This document shows positions 34,514-43,268 of a DNA stretch of 64,000 nt, in pieces (position 1 is the stretch's first letter; every line of letters begins with the position of its first letter). The notes under the pieces were generated by a model. The model was not told the origin of the DNA. It made no database searches and was given only the letters and a program-made list of their open reading frames with translations. This stretch comes from Haladaptatus caseinilyticus (GTDB lineage Archaea; Halobacteriota; Halobacteria; Halobacteriales; Haladaptataceae): positions 1,488,001 through 1,552,000 of the forward strand of contig NZ_CP111036.1 of assembly GCF_026248685.1 (NCBI RefSeq), read 5' to 3'. A program made the translations under genes and the position numbers.

Positions 34514-37456
34514 ATGAGCAAGGACTACATCGAAGTGCGGGGGGCCGAGGAGCACAACCTCAAGGACCTCGACGTGAGGATTCCGCGCGAGGAGTTCAAC
34601 GTCGTGACCGGCCTATCCGGGTCGGGCAAGTCCTCGCTCGCCTTCGAAACGGTGTACGCGGAAGGACAGCGACGATACATCGAGAGCCTGTCGGCCTACG
34701 CCCGAAACTTCCTCGGGCAGATGGACAAACCGCAGGTCGAGAACGTCGAAGGCTTGTCGCCCGCCATTTCCATCGATCAGAAGAACGCGGCGAACAACCC
34801 ACGCTCGACGGTCGGGACGGTGACCGAACTGCACGACTATCTGCGTTTGCTGTACGCGCGTGTAGGAACACCCCACTGTCCGCAGTGTGGACAGGAAGTC
34901 GGCGAGCAAAGCGCCCAGAACATGGTTCGACGGGTGTTGGATCTACCGGAAGGAACCAAAGCGAAGATCGCAGCGCCGGTCGTCCGCGACCAGAAAGGCG
35001 CCTTCGCGGACCTGTTCGACGACCTCGTTTCGGACGGTTACTCCCGTGTCGAAGTAGACGGCGAGGAGTTCGATTTGACCCTCGACCGTCCGGAGCTCGA
35101 TAAGAACTACGACCACACTATCGACGTTATCGTGGACCGGGTGAAGGTCAGCGAAGAAGCGCGATCGCGCATCACCGACAGTGTCGAGACCGCGCTGGAA
35201 GAGGCCGATGGGATGATGAAACTCATCGTGCCGGACCCGCCAGAGGACGTGGATCTGGGTTCGGAGTCGCGCTCGACGGGTGACTTGGCTGGCGACGGCG
35301 ACGACCGACTCACCGTGGAGTTCTCGGAAGACCTCGCTTGTACGCATTGTGGCATCGATTTCCGCGAAATCGAGACGCGCAGCTTCTCCTTTAACAGTCC
35401 ACACGGCGCATGTCCGGAGTGTGAGGGAATCGGCGAAACGAAGGAAGTCGACGAAGACCTCGTCGTCCAGGACCCATCGAAACAGCTGAAACACGTGTTC
35501 GAACCGTGGGGGTACCAGCGAACGTACTATCGGCGACAACTCGATTCGGTTGCCCGTCATTTTGACGTGGAACTGACCACGCCGTTCGAGGAACTCGACT
35601 CCGAAATTCGAGACGCGTTCCTCTACGGCACCGACGAGGACGTGCTGTTCAAATGGAACACGAAGAACGGCATTCGACGAAAGGAAGAGCCGTTCGAGGG
35701 CGTGATGTCGAACCTCGAACGTCGCTACGTCGAAACGGATAGCGACCGTGCTCGAAAGCACATCGAGGAGTACATGGCGGTGACCGAGTGTCCCGCTTGT
35801 GACGGAACCCGACTGCGGCCACAGAGTCGTTCGGTGTACGTCGATGGCACCTCGATTTCGCAGGTCAACCGGATGTCCATCGGCGACGCTTTGGAACACT
35901 TCGAAAACCTCGAAGCGAACCTCACCGACCGCCAGAACCGGATCGCCGAGGAGATCCTGAAGGAGATCCGCGCCCGTCTCGGCTTCATGGAGGAAGTCGG
36001 CTTACAGTACCTCACGCTCGACCGCGAAGCATCGACGCTCTCGGGTGGCGAGAGCCAACGGATTCGGCTGGCCACCCAAATCGGATCGGGACTGGTCGGC
36101 GTGCTGTACGTCCTCGACGAACCATCGATCGGTCTTCACCAGCGAGACAACGACCGTCTGCTCAACACGCTCTGTGAACTTCGGGATTTGGGTAATACCC
36201 TCATCGTCGTGGAACACGACGAGGAAACGATGCGCCGGGCGGACAACGTCATCGACATGGGCCCCGGCCCCGGCAGACGCGGCGGCGAAGTCGTCGTACA
36301 GGGCGACGTGGACGAAGTGATGGCCCACGAGGAGAGCATCACGGGCGACTACCTCGCCGGGCGCAAGGAAATTCCGGTACCGGACGAGCGCAGGGACAGC
36401 GACACCTACCTCACCGTTCGCGGTGCCCGCCAGCACAATCTGAAAAACCTCGACGTGGACATACCGGTCGGCAAGTTCACCGCGATCACGGGTGTTTCCG
36501 GGTCCGGGAAATCTACCCTGATGCACGACATCCTCTACAAGGGACTGGCTCGCGAGATGAACAACAACACCTCCGTGGACCCCGGCGAACACGACGACAT
36601 CGAGCGAATGGGCGAAATCGAGAAGGTACGACTCATCGACCAGTCGCCCATCGGTCGAACGCCACGGTCGAACCCGGCAACGTACACCGGGGTCTTCGAC
36701 TACGTTCGTGAGGCATTCGCGGAGACGAAACTCGCCAAACAGCGTGGCTACGAGAAAGGTCGCTTCTCGTTCAACGTGAAAGGCGGGCGCTGTGAGGAAT
36801 GTGGCGGACAGGGAACCGTAAAAATCGAAATGAACTTCCTGTCGGACGTATACGTCCCCTGTGAAGAGTGCGAAGGCGCACGCTACAACGACGAGACGTT
36901 GGACGTCACCTACCGCGGCAAGACGATCGCGGAGGTGCTCGACATGTCCGTGGAGGACGCTCACGACTTCTTCGAACACGACTCGCGGATTCGGCGTAGG
37001 CTGAAGCTGTTGAAGGACGTTGGCCTCGACTACATGAAGCTCGGCCAGCCGTCCACGACGCTATCGGGTGGGGAAGCCCAGCGCATCAAACTCGCCGAAG
37101 AACTCGGCAAGAAATCGACGGGTGACACGCTCTACTTGCTGGACGAACCGACCACCGGACTGCACCACGAAGACGAGCGCAAACTCATCTCCGTACTCCA
37201 ACGGCTGACCGAGAAGGGGAACTCCATCGTCGTCATCGAACACGAACTCGACCTCGTAAAGAACGCGGACCACGTCATCGACCTCGGTCCTGAGGGCGGC
37301 GAGAAGGGCGGCGAAATCGTCGCCACCGGAACGCCGGAGGAGGTTGCACGGAACGAAGATTCGTACACCGGGCAGTATCTCCGCGATAAACTCCCAGGTG
37401 TGGAACTCGATGGTCCGCGTGCCGACAGACCAGCACCTGCCGCGATGGACGATTGA
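34514..37456 (+). CDS. uvrA: UvrA, excinuclease ABC subunit A
   Basis: This 980-residue protein detects bulky DNA lesions and loads UvrB in nucleotide excision repair. It has two ABC domains: Walker A TGLSGSGKSSLAFET (about residues 33-47) and TGVSGSGKSTLMHDI (about 658-672), with signature motifs LSGGESQRIRLATQ and LSGGEAQRIKLAEE and Walker B segments VLYVLDEPSIGLH and LYLLDEPTTGLH. Zinc sites are CPQC with partners in the first domain, a central CTHC/CPEC pair and CEEC/CEEC in the second. Archaeal UvrA is of bacterial origin. It is monocistronic here. Confidence 0.97.
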   Translation: MSKDYIEVRGAEEHNLKDLDVRIPREEFNVVTGLSGSGKSSLAFETVYAEGQRRYIESLSAYARNFLGQMDKPQVENVEGLSPAISIDQKNAANNPRSTVGTVTELHDYLRLLYARVGTPHCPQCGQEVGEQSAQNMVRRVLDLPEGTKAKIAAPVVRDQKGAFADLFDDLVSDGYSRVEVDGEEFDLTLDRPELDKNYDHTIDVIVDRVKVSEEARSRITDSVETALEEADGMMKLIVPDPPEDVDLGSESRSTGDLAGDGDDRLTVEFSEDLACTHCGIDFREIETRSFSFNSPHGACPECEGIGETKEVDEDLVVQDPSKQLKHVFEPWGYQRTYYRRQLDSVARHFDVELTTPFEELDSEIRDAFLYGTDEDVLFKWNTKNGIRRKEEPFEGVMSNLERRYVETDSDRARKHIEEYMAVTECPACDGTRLRPQSRSVYVDGTSISQVNRMSIGDALEHFENLEANLTDRQNRIAEEILKEIRARLGFMEEVGLQYLTLDREASTLSGGESQRIRLATQIGSGLVGVLYVLDEPSIGLHQRDNDRLLNTLCELRDLGNTLIVVEHDEETMRRADNVIDMGPGPGRRGGEVVVQGDVDEVMAHEESITGDYLAGRKEIPVPDERRDSDTYLTVRGARQHNLKNLDVDIPVGKFTAITGVSGSGKSTLMHDILYKGLAREMNNNTSVDPGEHDDIERMGEIEKVRLIDQSPIGRTPRSNPATYTGVFDYVREAFAETKLAKQRGYEKGRFSFNVKGGRCEECGGQGTVKIEMNFLSDVYVPCEECEGARYNDETLDVTYRGKTIAEVLDMSVEDAHDFFEHDSRIRRRLKLLKDVGLDYMKLGQPSTTLSGGEAQRIKLAEELGKKSTGDTLYLLDEPTTGLHHEDERKLISVLQRLTEKGNSIVVIEHELDLVKNADHVIDLGPEGGEKGGEIVATGTPEEVARNEDSYTGQYLRDKLPGVELDGPRADRPAPAAMDD

Positions 37457-37661
37457 GAACCATCAGAGAGCGACGCTCGCTTGTGGAATGCCGGGCTTAC
37501 CCCGGAGAATCGCACACCTATACCCGAGTATTCTAATTAATTTGAAAATTACTGCCAGCTAAGCACTGGATAACAAAGTGTCGTCCGCGGTAATTTCGCA
37601 CTCGTGTTACGTCCGGGTGGTAATGGCATAGCGAAACAACGGATTGCAGGTCACTGGTGGC

Positions 37662-38207
37662 ATGAGTTCGACTGATGGAACCCCACAAGAACTGTCCGAA
37701 GACCTCATCTTCGACGTTCTGAAAAACCGACGGCGACGATACACACTCCACTACCTCAAACAGCAGGGGCGACCTGTGGAGCTAAGCGAGCTTGCGGAAC
37801 AGGTCGCCGCATGGGAGAACGACACGACCGTCGAGGGGTTGTCGGCCAACGAGCGCAAATCGGTGTACACCTCGCTCTATCAGACCCATCTACCGAAGCT
37901 CGCGGACGCGGGCATTGTAGATTATAATCAGAGCAGGGGTGTGGTCGAACTCTCGGCGAACGCCGCACAGTTGGAGGGGTATCTACGCCCACAGGACGAA
38001 TTCCCGTGGATTCGGTACTACCTCGGACTCGCCATCGTCAGCGCGATTCTCGTACTCGCGGACTTCCTCGGTATTCCTCCGTTTACGGCCATCCCGGACG
38101 AAATCTGGGGCGTCATCATCGTCGCCGCCTTCGCACTGTCGGCACTGGTTCACTACCTTCGGCGCCGTCAACTCGGGGCGGGAGAGCGACCTCCGTCCGC
38201 GAGGTAA
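37662..38207 (+). CDS. DUF7344 winged-helix protein with membrane anchor
   Basis: This 181-residue protein has an N-terminal DUF7344 winged helix (LIFDVLKNRRRRYTLHYLKQ, then LPKLADAGIVDYNQSRGVV) and C-terminal hydrophobic helices (about residues 122-160, including YLGLAIVSAILVLADFLG and IIVAAFALSALVHYL). A DNA-binding domain tethered to the membrane is common in haloarchaea and suggests sensing at the membrane. The ATG at 37662 begins MSSTDGTP; an upstream ATG adds six residues. Confidence 0.85.
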   Translation: MSSTDGTPQELSEDLIFDVLKNRRRRYTLHYLKQQGRPVELSELAEQVAAWENDTTVEGLSANERKSVYTSLYQTHLPKLADAGIVDYNQSRGVVELSANAAQLEGYLRPQDEFPWIRYYLGLAIVSAILVLADFLGIPPFTAIPDEIWGVIIVAAFALSALVHYLRRRQLGAGERPPSAR

Positions 38208-38297
38208 AAACACGCAGTCCCGCTTTCGATTCACTCCGTCTTCACTTCCCGCAACGAGAAAGAAGGTATTTGACTCGGCGGCCAGTAAGCGAGGACA

Positions 38298-39383
38298 ATG
38301 TACGATTTCGTGGTGGTCGGCGCAGGCCCTGCCGGGTCGCGGTTCGCTCGACGAGCCGCGGACGCAGGGCGCGACGTCCTCGTCCTCGAGCGCGGGGAGG
38401 TCGGGACACCACTTGCCTGCTCCGGCCACGTGAGCACCGATATCTGGGAGTTTATCCCCGACGGTGCGCGTGACCATCTCCTCCAGAACGAAATCTATGG
38501 TGCGCGTTTCCACGTCGGTGGTCCTCGTTCTTCGGAACATCCGTTCTACAAAGATGAAGTCATCTCGAACGTTATCGATCGGGTAGGTCTCGACAGGGTA
38601 CTCGCCCGCGCCGCACGCGATGCGGGCGCGGATGTACGCGAGGAACACAGCGTTACCGACGTAGCAGAACACGGAAACTTCGTGGACGTGACGGCAAACA
38701 CCCCCGACGGAACTGAAACCTTCCGTGGAAAGATGGTCGTCGGTTGTGATGGTCCCGTTTCGCGCGTTCGGCGGGAACTCGGCCTGCCGGAACCGGCGGA
38801 AAAACTACAGGGCGTCCTCGGATTCGCACCGAAAGCTCACGGCGGGAACTTCGTGGACGTGCATCTCACCGCCCCGAAATTCTTCGCATGGCGCATCCCG
38901 CGCGGTGACGCTGGCGTGGAATACGGTCTAGCCGCACCGCCGGGACGGAGCGCCCGTGCCCTCTTCGATGAGTTCACCGCCGATTACGACGTGGAGACGA
39001 ACGAGTTCTGTGCCGGGATGATCCCTATCGGTCCTCCGGCCAGCGTTACGGCCCACCGAGGATTTCTCATCGGTGACGCCGCGGCCCAGACGAAACCGTT
39101 CACCGGCGGCGGTATCCTCTACGGAATGACGTCCGCGGACCACGCGGTTCGGACCATCGACCCCGACGACCCCGGCACGTTGGCCGATTACGAGCGCGCG
39201 TGGCGCAAGGAGTTGAAAAACGAGATTCGGCTGGGTCATTGGGTCCGACGGGCATACTCGCTCCCGAAACCGATACAAACCGTCGGACTCAGAACGATGT
39301 CCGGGGAAATCGGCGTTCACATGGACAGGCCGACGTCGCTCTTTTCCACGGAACACCTTCGGACACTTTTACGACGAACGTAG
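38298..39383 (+). CDS. Geranylgeranyl reductase-family flavoprotein
   Basis: This 361-residue FAD-dependent oxidoreductase has the dinucleotide motif VVVGAGPAGSRFARRAADAG (about residues 5-24), the ERGEVGTPLACSGHVS segment and the second FAD motif FLIGDAAAQTKPFTGGGI (about 256-273). Family members reduce isoprenoid double bonds, for example in archaeal lipid chains; several paralogues usually occur and only one is the main lipid reductase. The exact substrate here is uncertain. Confidence 0.85.
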   Translation: MYDFVVVGAGPAGSRFARRAADAGRDVLVLERGEVGTPLACSGHVSTDIWEFIPDGARDHLLQNEIYGARFHVGGPRSSEHPFYKDEVISNVIDRVGLDRVLARAARDAGADVREEHSVTDVAEHGNFVDVTANTPDGTETFRGKMVVGCDGPVSRVRRELGLPEPAEKLQGVLGFAPKAHGGNFVDVHLTAPKFFAWRIPRGDAGVEYGLAAPPGRSARALFDEFTADYDVETNEFCAGMIPIGPPASVTAHRGFLIGDAAAQTKPFTGGGILYGMTSADHAVRTIDPDDPGTLADYERAWRKELKNEIRLGHWVRRAYSLPKPIQTVGLRTMSGEIGVHMDRPTSLFSTEHLRTLLRRT

Positions 39384-39642
39384 CGCGGTTGTGTTTGACT
39401 AAGTGATGGGTTCTCGAAGTTTTTTTCTCCGTTGTGAATTGTGGCTTTCGAATCGTTGTGAATGCAACTCACGCCTACAAACCACGCCCTCACTCGTCAC
39501 TTCCCTTGCAGTCGTTCGTTCCCCGTTCGTCCGCGCTCATCAGGTACTATAGGACGGGCGGGCCAACGGCCCGCTCGTCCAACCTACACCCGACAAACCG
39601 TCCTCTCCGGAAAAAGAAGAAGCGTGAGAAAAATCCGACGCT
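39384..39642. other. Intergenic stretch between convergent genes
   Basis: No gene. It contains a T-run (agtttttttct near 39419) and a strong hairpin at 39552-39580. Confidence 0.5.
39552..39580. terminator. Hairpin between convergent genes
   Basis: ggacgggcgggcc and ggcccgctcgtcc pair over 12 of 13 positions around a three-base loop. It lies between the stops of the flavoprotein and M32 genes and could end both transcripts. The mechanism in haloarchaea mostly depends on T-runs, so this is tentative. Confidence 0.4.
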
Positions 39643-41154
39643 CTACTCCAAGTCGTACAGTTCGGAGTATTTCTCGTTTACGTACTCCACGAAGTAATCC
39701 GCGGTGAACTCCTCGCCAGTCGCTTCCTGGATAAGGTCGTCAGTGGTGTATAAACAGCCGTGCTGGTGGACGTTGGTGGTCAGCCAGTCGTGGAAGTCGT
39801 CGAACTCGCCCGCACGAATCTGGTCTTCCAAGTCCGGAATGTCCTCCTCGGCTTTCGCGTAGAGTTGGGCCGCGAGGACGCTTCCGAGCGAGTAGGTGGG
39901 GAAGTACCCGAAGCTTCCGTGGCTCCAGTGGATGTCCTGCAAACAGCCCTCCGAATCGGTATCGGGTCGGATGCCGAGATACTCCTCGTACTTGTCGTTC
40001 CAGAGTTCCGGCACGTCCTCGACTTCGATTTCGCCGCGGATGAGCGCCTTCTCGATTTCGAACCGAACCACGATATGCATGTGGTAGGTGAGTTCGTCGG
40101 CTTCGACACGAATCAGGTTGTCCTCGTAGACGCGGTTTGCGGCCTCGTACATATCCTCGACTGAGACGTCTTCCACGTCGGGGAATCGCTCTTTGAGGGC
40201 GGGGAGGAATCGCTCCCAGAAGGCGCGCGACCGACCGACGTGGTTCTCCCAAATCCGGGATTGGGATTCGTGAGCGGTCAGGTCGCGGGATTGACCGAGC
40301 GGTGTCCCGTATTGTTCGTCCGGAAGTCCCTGTGTATAGGTCGCGTGCCCGAACTCGTGGATGGTGCTCATCATCGCGCCGAGCGGGTCGCTCTCGTCGA
40401 ACCGTGTGGTCACGCGAGCGTCGAACTGCGTTCCGCTGGAGAATGGGTGTGGTGCGGTGTCGAGTCGGCCACGGTCCCAATCGTACCCGAGCGTGTCGAG
40501 AATGTCCCGCGAAAGCTGCTCCTGCGTATCGGTGTCGTAGGTGCCGTCGAACGGGCTTGCGAGTTCGACGCCACTCTCCCGAATCGAGTCGATAAGGGGG
40601 ACGAGTTCGTCGCGGAGGCGTGACAGCATCTCCTCCGCGGTGTCGATTCCGAGGTAGGGTTCGTAGTCCGCAAACAGGACTTCGTATGGATCTTTCTCCG
40701 GATCGATATGTTCCGCGTACTCGCGTTTCAGTTCGACCAGCTTTTCCAGCGTCGGCGCGAAAATCGAGAAATCGTCCTCCGCTTTCGCTTCTTTCCACTG
40801 CGGAAGCGCCTCGGACGTGGTGCGGGAGATTTCCTCGACCAGTTCGCCGGGGACGCGGGTCGCTCGCTCGTATTCGCGCCGTACTTCGCGGACGACGGCG
40901 GCCTGTTCGTCGTCCAACTCCTGCGATTCGAGTTCGTCCAGCAGTTCACCCATCTCGTCGTCGGTGAGCAGTTCGTGGGCGATCGCTGACAGGGCGGACC
41001 GTTGCTGTGACCGAGCGGGTGTGCCGCCTTCGGGCATCACGACTTCCTGGTCCCAGCCAAGAATTCCTGCGGCGTTTTTCACGTTCGAAATTCGCTTGAC
41101 TTTGCCGAGAAACTCCTCGTACGTGGCGTTCTCTGTGGCGGCTTCGGTTGCCAT
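39643..41154 (-). CDS. M32 carboxypeptidase (second copy)
   Basis: This 503-residue paralogue of the gene at 19865 keeps the zinc motif HEFGHATYT, the HESQSRIWENHVGRS motif and the SEGCLQDIHWS segment. The N-terminus WDQEVVMPEGGTPARSQQ is of family type. Both copies look fully functional, with divergence spread along the chain, so they are old paralogues and not a recent duplication. The ATG at 41154 (MATEAATE) was chosen over one 10 codons upstream. Confidence 0.93.
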   Translation of the reverse strand: MATEAATENATYEEFLGKVKRISNVKNAAGILGWDQEVVMPEGGTPARSQQRSALSAIAHELLTDDEMGELLDELESQELDDEQAAVVREVRREYERATRVPGELVEEISRTTSEALPQWKEAKAEDDFSIFAPTLEKLVELKREYAEHIDPEKDPYEVLFADYEPYLGIDTAEEMLSRLRDELVPLIDSIRESGVELASPFDGTYDTDTQEQLSRDILDTLGYDWDRGRLDTAPHPFSSGTQFDARVTTRFDESDPLGAMMSTIHEFGHATYTQGLPDEQYGTPLGQSRDLTAHESQSRIWENHVGRSRAFWERFLPALKERFPDVEDVSVEDMYEAANRVYEDNLIRVEADELTYHMHIVVRFEIEKALIRGEIEVEDVPELWNDKYEEYLGIRPDTDSEGCLQDIHWSHGSFGYFPTYSLGSVLAAQLYAKAEEDIPDLEDQIRAGEFDDFHDWLTTNVHQHGCLYTTDDLIQEATGEEFTADYFVEYVNEKYSELYDLE

Positions 41155-41208
41155 CACAGGGTGTTTGCTGTCACCGATTATCAATGACCGGGTTTCGGAA
41201 CGAAACTC

Positions 41209-42276
41209 TCACAGGTGTTCGGCGGTATTCCGATAGATCCGATAACATCGCTCCAACACGTCGATACCCACACTCTCGTCTTTCGTATGCGCCTCGCCGG
41301 GTTCCGAGGCTCCGCAAACGACGCAGGTCGTTCCGGCCTGCGAGAGCCACCCGGCGTCGGTCGCGTGCGGCTTCGTGACGTGTTCTGGATCGCCGTCCTG
41401 TGCGTGACGGGCGGCAGTGAGTACCGTGTCGGCGAACTCGGCGTCGTCACACTCCATCGGTGGTAGGTCCTGTTCGACGGTCCACGTGACGCCTTCGATC
41501 TCCTCGACCGATTCGAGTGTGGCGCGTTCGCCGGGGACGGTTCGCTCGTCTATCGTCACCTCACAGATAGCAGGAATTACGTTCCACGCGCTCCCGCCGT
41601 CGATTTCCGTGGCAACTACACTTCCGGAAAGATCGTGTCCGAGCACGGAGACGGTCGGAACCTCGCACTCACGGACGATGTCGGTGGCATCACAGGCTCG
41701 GTAGATGGCGTTTTCGCCTGCTTCCGGTTCACTCGCGTGGGCCGCCGACCCACGCGCCGTGATGGTGCTTGCACGTCTCCCCCGATGGGCAATGACCACG
41801 TCAGTGACGCCGTCTTTCGAATAGTTCGTGGAGCCTTCGGCGACGATAGCGTACTCCGGCGCGAAGCCGTTTTCGAGGGCGTGGCGCGCGCCGTCGCCGC
41901 CCAACTCCTCCGCGACGAAACTGGCGAAAACGAGTTCACAGGTGGGGTCCGAATCACGAAACGCGAGCATCGAAGCGACCACCGACCCTTTCATGTCCGC
42001 GGCCCCCCGTCCGTAGAGTCTGCCGTCGCGCTCTTCGACGACATACTTCCCGTCTTCGACCTGCGATTCGTCCGGCGGCACGACATCGTGATGGCCGACG
42101 AGCGCCAGTTCGGCGCCGTCCCCTTTTCGAGCGATGACGTTTCCGACCTCGTCCCGAGTTACTTCCGCATCCGTCTCCGCTCGAAGCCATTTCTCGATAA
42201 AATCGCCCGCCTTCGTTTCGTCCTCGTGACTCGAAATGGACACGAGGTCATGGGTAATATCGACCAGTTCGTCCAT
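41209..42276 (-). CDS. M20-family metallopeptidase
   Basis: This 355-residue protein belongs to the DapE/ArgE/CPG2 group that hydrolyses amide bonds with two metal ions. Metal-site motifs are ALVGHHDVVPP, YGRGAADMKGSV and VAEELGGDGA with the catalytic Glu pair, and a distal His lies near the end in the THVTKPHATDAGW-like stretch. A dimerisation domain is in the centre (about 160-270). It follows the M32 gene closely on the same strand, so the two may share a peptide-degradation role. Confidence 0.85.
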   Translation of the reverse strand: MDELVDITHDLVSISSHEDETKAGDFIEKWLRAETDAEVTRDEVGNVIARKGDGAELALVGHHDVVPPDESQVEDGKYVVEERDGRLYGRGAADMKGSVVASMLAFRDSDPTCELVFASFVAEELGGDGARHALENGFAPEYAIVAEGSTNYSKDGVTDVVIAHRGRRASTITARGSAAHASEPEAGENAIYRACDATDIVRECEVPTVSVLGHDLSGSVVATEIDGGSAWNVIPAICEVTIDERTVPGERATLESVEEIEGVTWTVEQDLPPMECDDAEFADTVLTAARHAQDGDPEHVTKPHATDAGWLSQAGTTCVVCGASEPGEAHTKDESVGIDVLERCYRIYRNTAEHL

Positions 42277-42300
42277 ACCCTCCTCATTACGGGCAGTGGA

Positions 42301-42591
42301 TTAGTACTCTATGTCCTCGGCAACCAACTGGAGGTTTTGTTGAATCGTGTGCAGTTCCGTCGCTATCTCTTCCCCAACCTCGTGTTCGAGTTCCGAAAGC
42401 CGGTTTTCCGTCTCACGGAGTTGCGTTTCCTTCGTTTCCGCGTCGTCAGGCAGGTTCGTCAGGCCCTTTTTCAGTGACCGAAGTTCCGAGGCGACGGACT
42501 CCGGTGCCTCGTCGGCAACGATTTCGAGTTCGGTTCGAATTTCGTCGAGGTCTGCTCGCGGCATATCAGCAGGAACTATGTCGATGGGCAA
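42301..42591 (-). CDS. Small coiled-coil protein
   Basis: A 96-residue, acidic, all-helical protein with heptad-like leucine spacing (LRETENRLSELEHEVGEE, then TELHTIQQNLQLVAED), likely a coiled coil. A second ATG nine codons in (MPRADLDE) is a good alternative start. It lies 24 bases from the M20 gene and may be cotranscribed. It matches no family I know. Confidence 0.6.
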   Translation of the reverse strand: MPIDIVPADMPRADLDEIRTELEIVADEAPESVASELRSLKKGLTNLPDDAETKETQLRETENRLSELEHEVGEEIATELHTIQQNLQLVAEDIEY

Positions 42592-42663
42592 ATCGGTGCT
42601 GGCCTGAACATTTCGATTGGATGGGACTTCGAGCGGTCATCGCCGTTTCCACATCCATCCTCC

Positions 42664-42966
42664 TCAGAGTGCCGGGTCGCTGTCGAGACAACAACTGATG
42701 ACCTTTTCGAGGGACTGATTGCCACGGTACCGAACCGTTTCGCTCCTGGCATCGTATTCGACCAGCTTCGTCTCATTGAGGCGTGGAAGGTGGACGTGTC
42801 GGAGATGAACCTGGCTGTGCGTTGGGTCGTCGCTGAGCGCAGCTAGTTCCGAAACGGTCGCCGTTCCGTCGGTCTCCTTGGAAAGGTGGTCGATTATACG
42901 CCGCCGTTTGCGGTCGGAGAGTGCAGAAAACACTGCGTCGAGTCGGCGTGACTCGGATTGTACCAT
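42664..42966 (-). CDS. DUF7344/ArsR-like winged-helix regulator
   Basis: This 100-residue protein has a single winged helix: LDAVFSALSDRKRRRIIDHL, a recognition helix region near THSQVHLRHVHLPRL, and the wing KLVEYDARSETVRYRG. It likely regulates transcription. It lies in the same direction as the small coiled-coil gene. The target is unknown. Confidence 0.75.
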   Translation of the reverse strand: MVQSESRRLDAVFSALSDRKRRRIIDHLSKETDGTATVSELAALSDDPTHSQVHLRHVHLPRLNETKLVEYDARSETVRYRGNQSLEKVISCCLDSDPAL

Positions 42967-43024
42967 CGGTCTTTCGTTTACTCGTCACACCCCTAACGAT
43001 GGCGCTTGCTATCGCAAGTCGTCA

Positions 43025-43186
43025 TCATATCGAACAATCATCGACGAATTCGTATTCGTCGTATCGGCCGAGTTTCCGCTCGATTGCGTCCAACAGCCAT
43101 TCGTCGATGGTTTCGTCGGCGCAGTCGGCTTTGATCTGTTCGCGCGTTTCGGCGTCGATGGTGAGGACGAGATGGGTGTGTCGCAT
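43025..43186 (-). CDS. Small ribbon-helix-helix-like protein, 53 residues
   Basis: The minus-strand frame from ATG 43186 starts MRHTHLVLTIDAETREQIK, continues with ETIDEWLLDAIERKLGRY and ends EFVDDCSI. A beta strand followed by two helices with a conserved turn resembles CopG/Arc-type domains, as in antitoxins and small regulators. It is divergent from the PIN-ATPase gene, with starts about 80 bases apart. The acidic character and codon pattern are those of a real gene. Confidence 0.65.
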   Translation of the reverse strand: MRHTHLVLTIDAETREQIKADCADETIDEWLLDAIERKLGRYDEYEFVDDCSI

Positions 43187-43268
43187 CGACTATGGTACGT
43201 CATGGAATGGCAAAAGCATGACTCCGAACGCTGAAACCCTTATCAGTCCCCCACACGAACGTGCAGCC

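Noticed and set aside
42921-43268. N-terminal extension of the PIN-ATPase-KH frame
   Set aside because: It runs through the divergent small gene and the promoter, and has no family-like sequence; the PIN domain starts at 43269.
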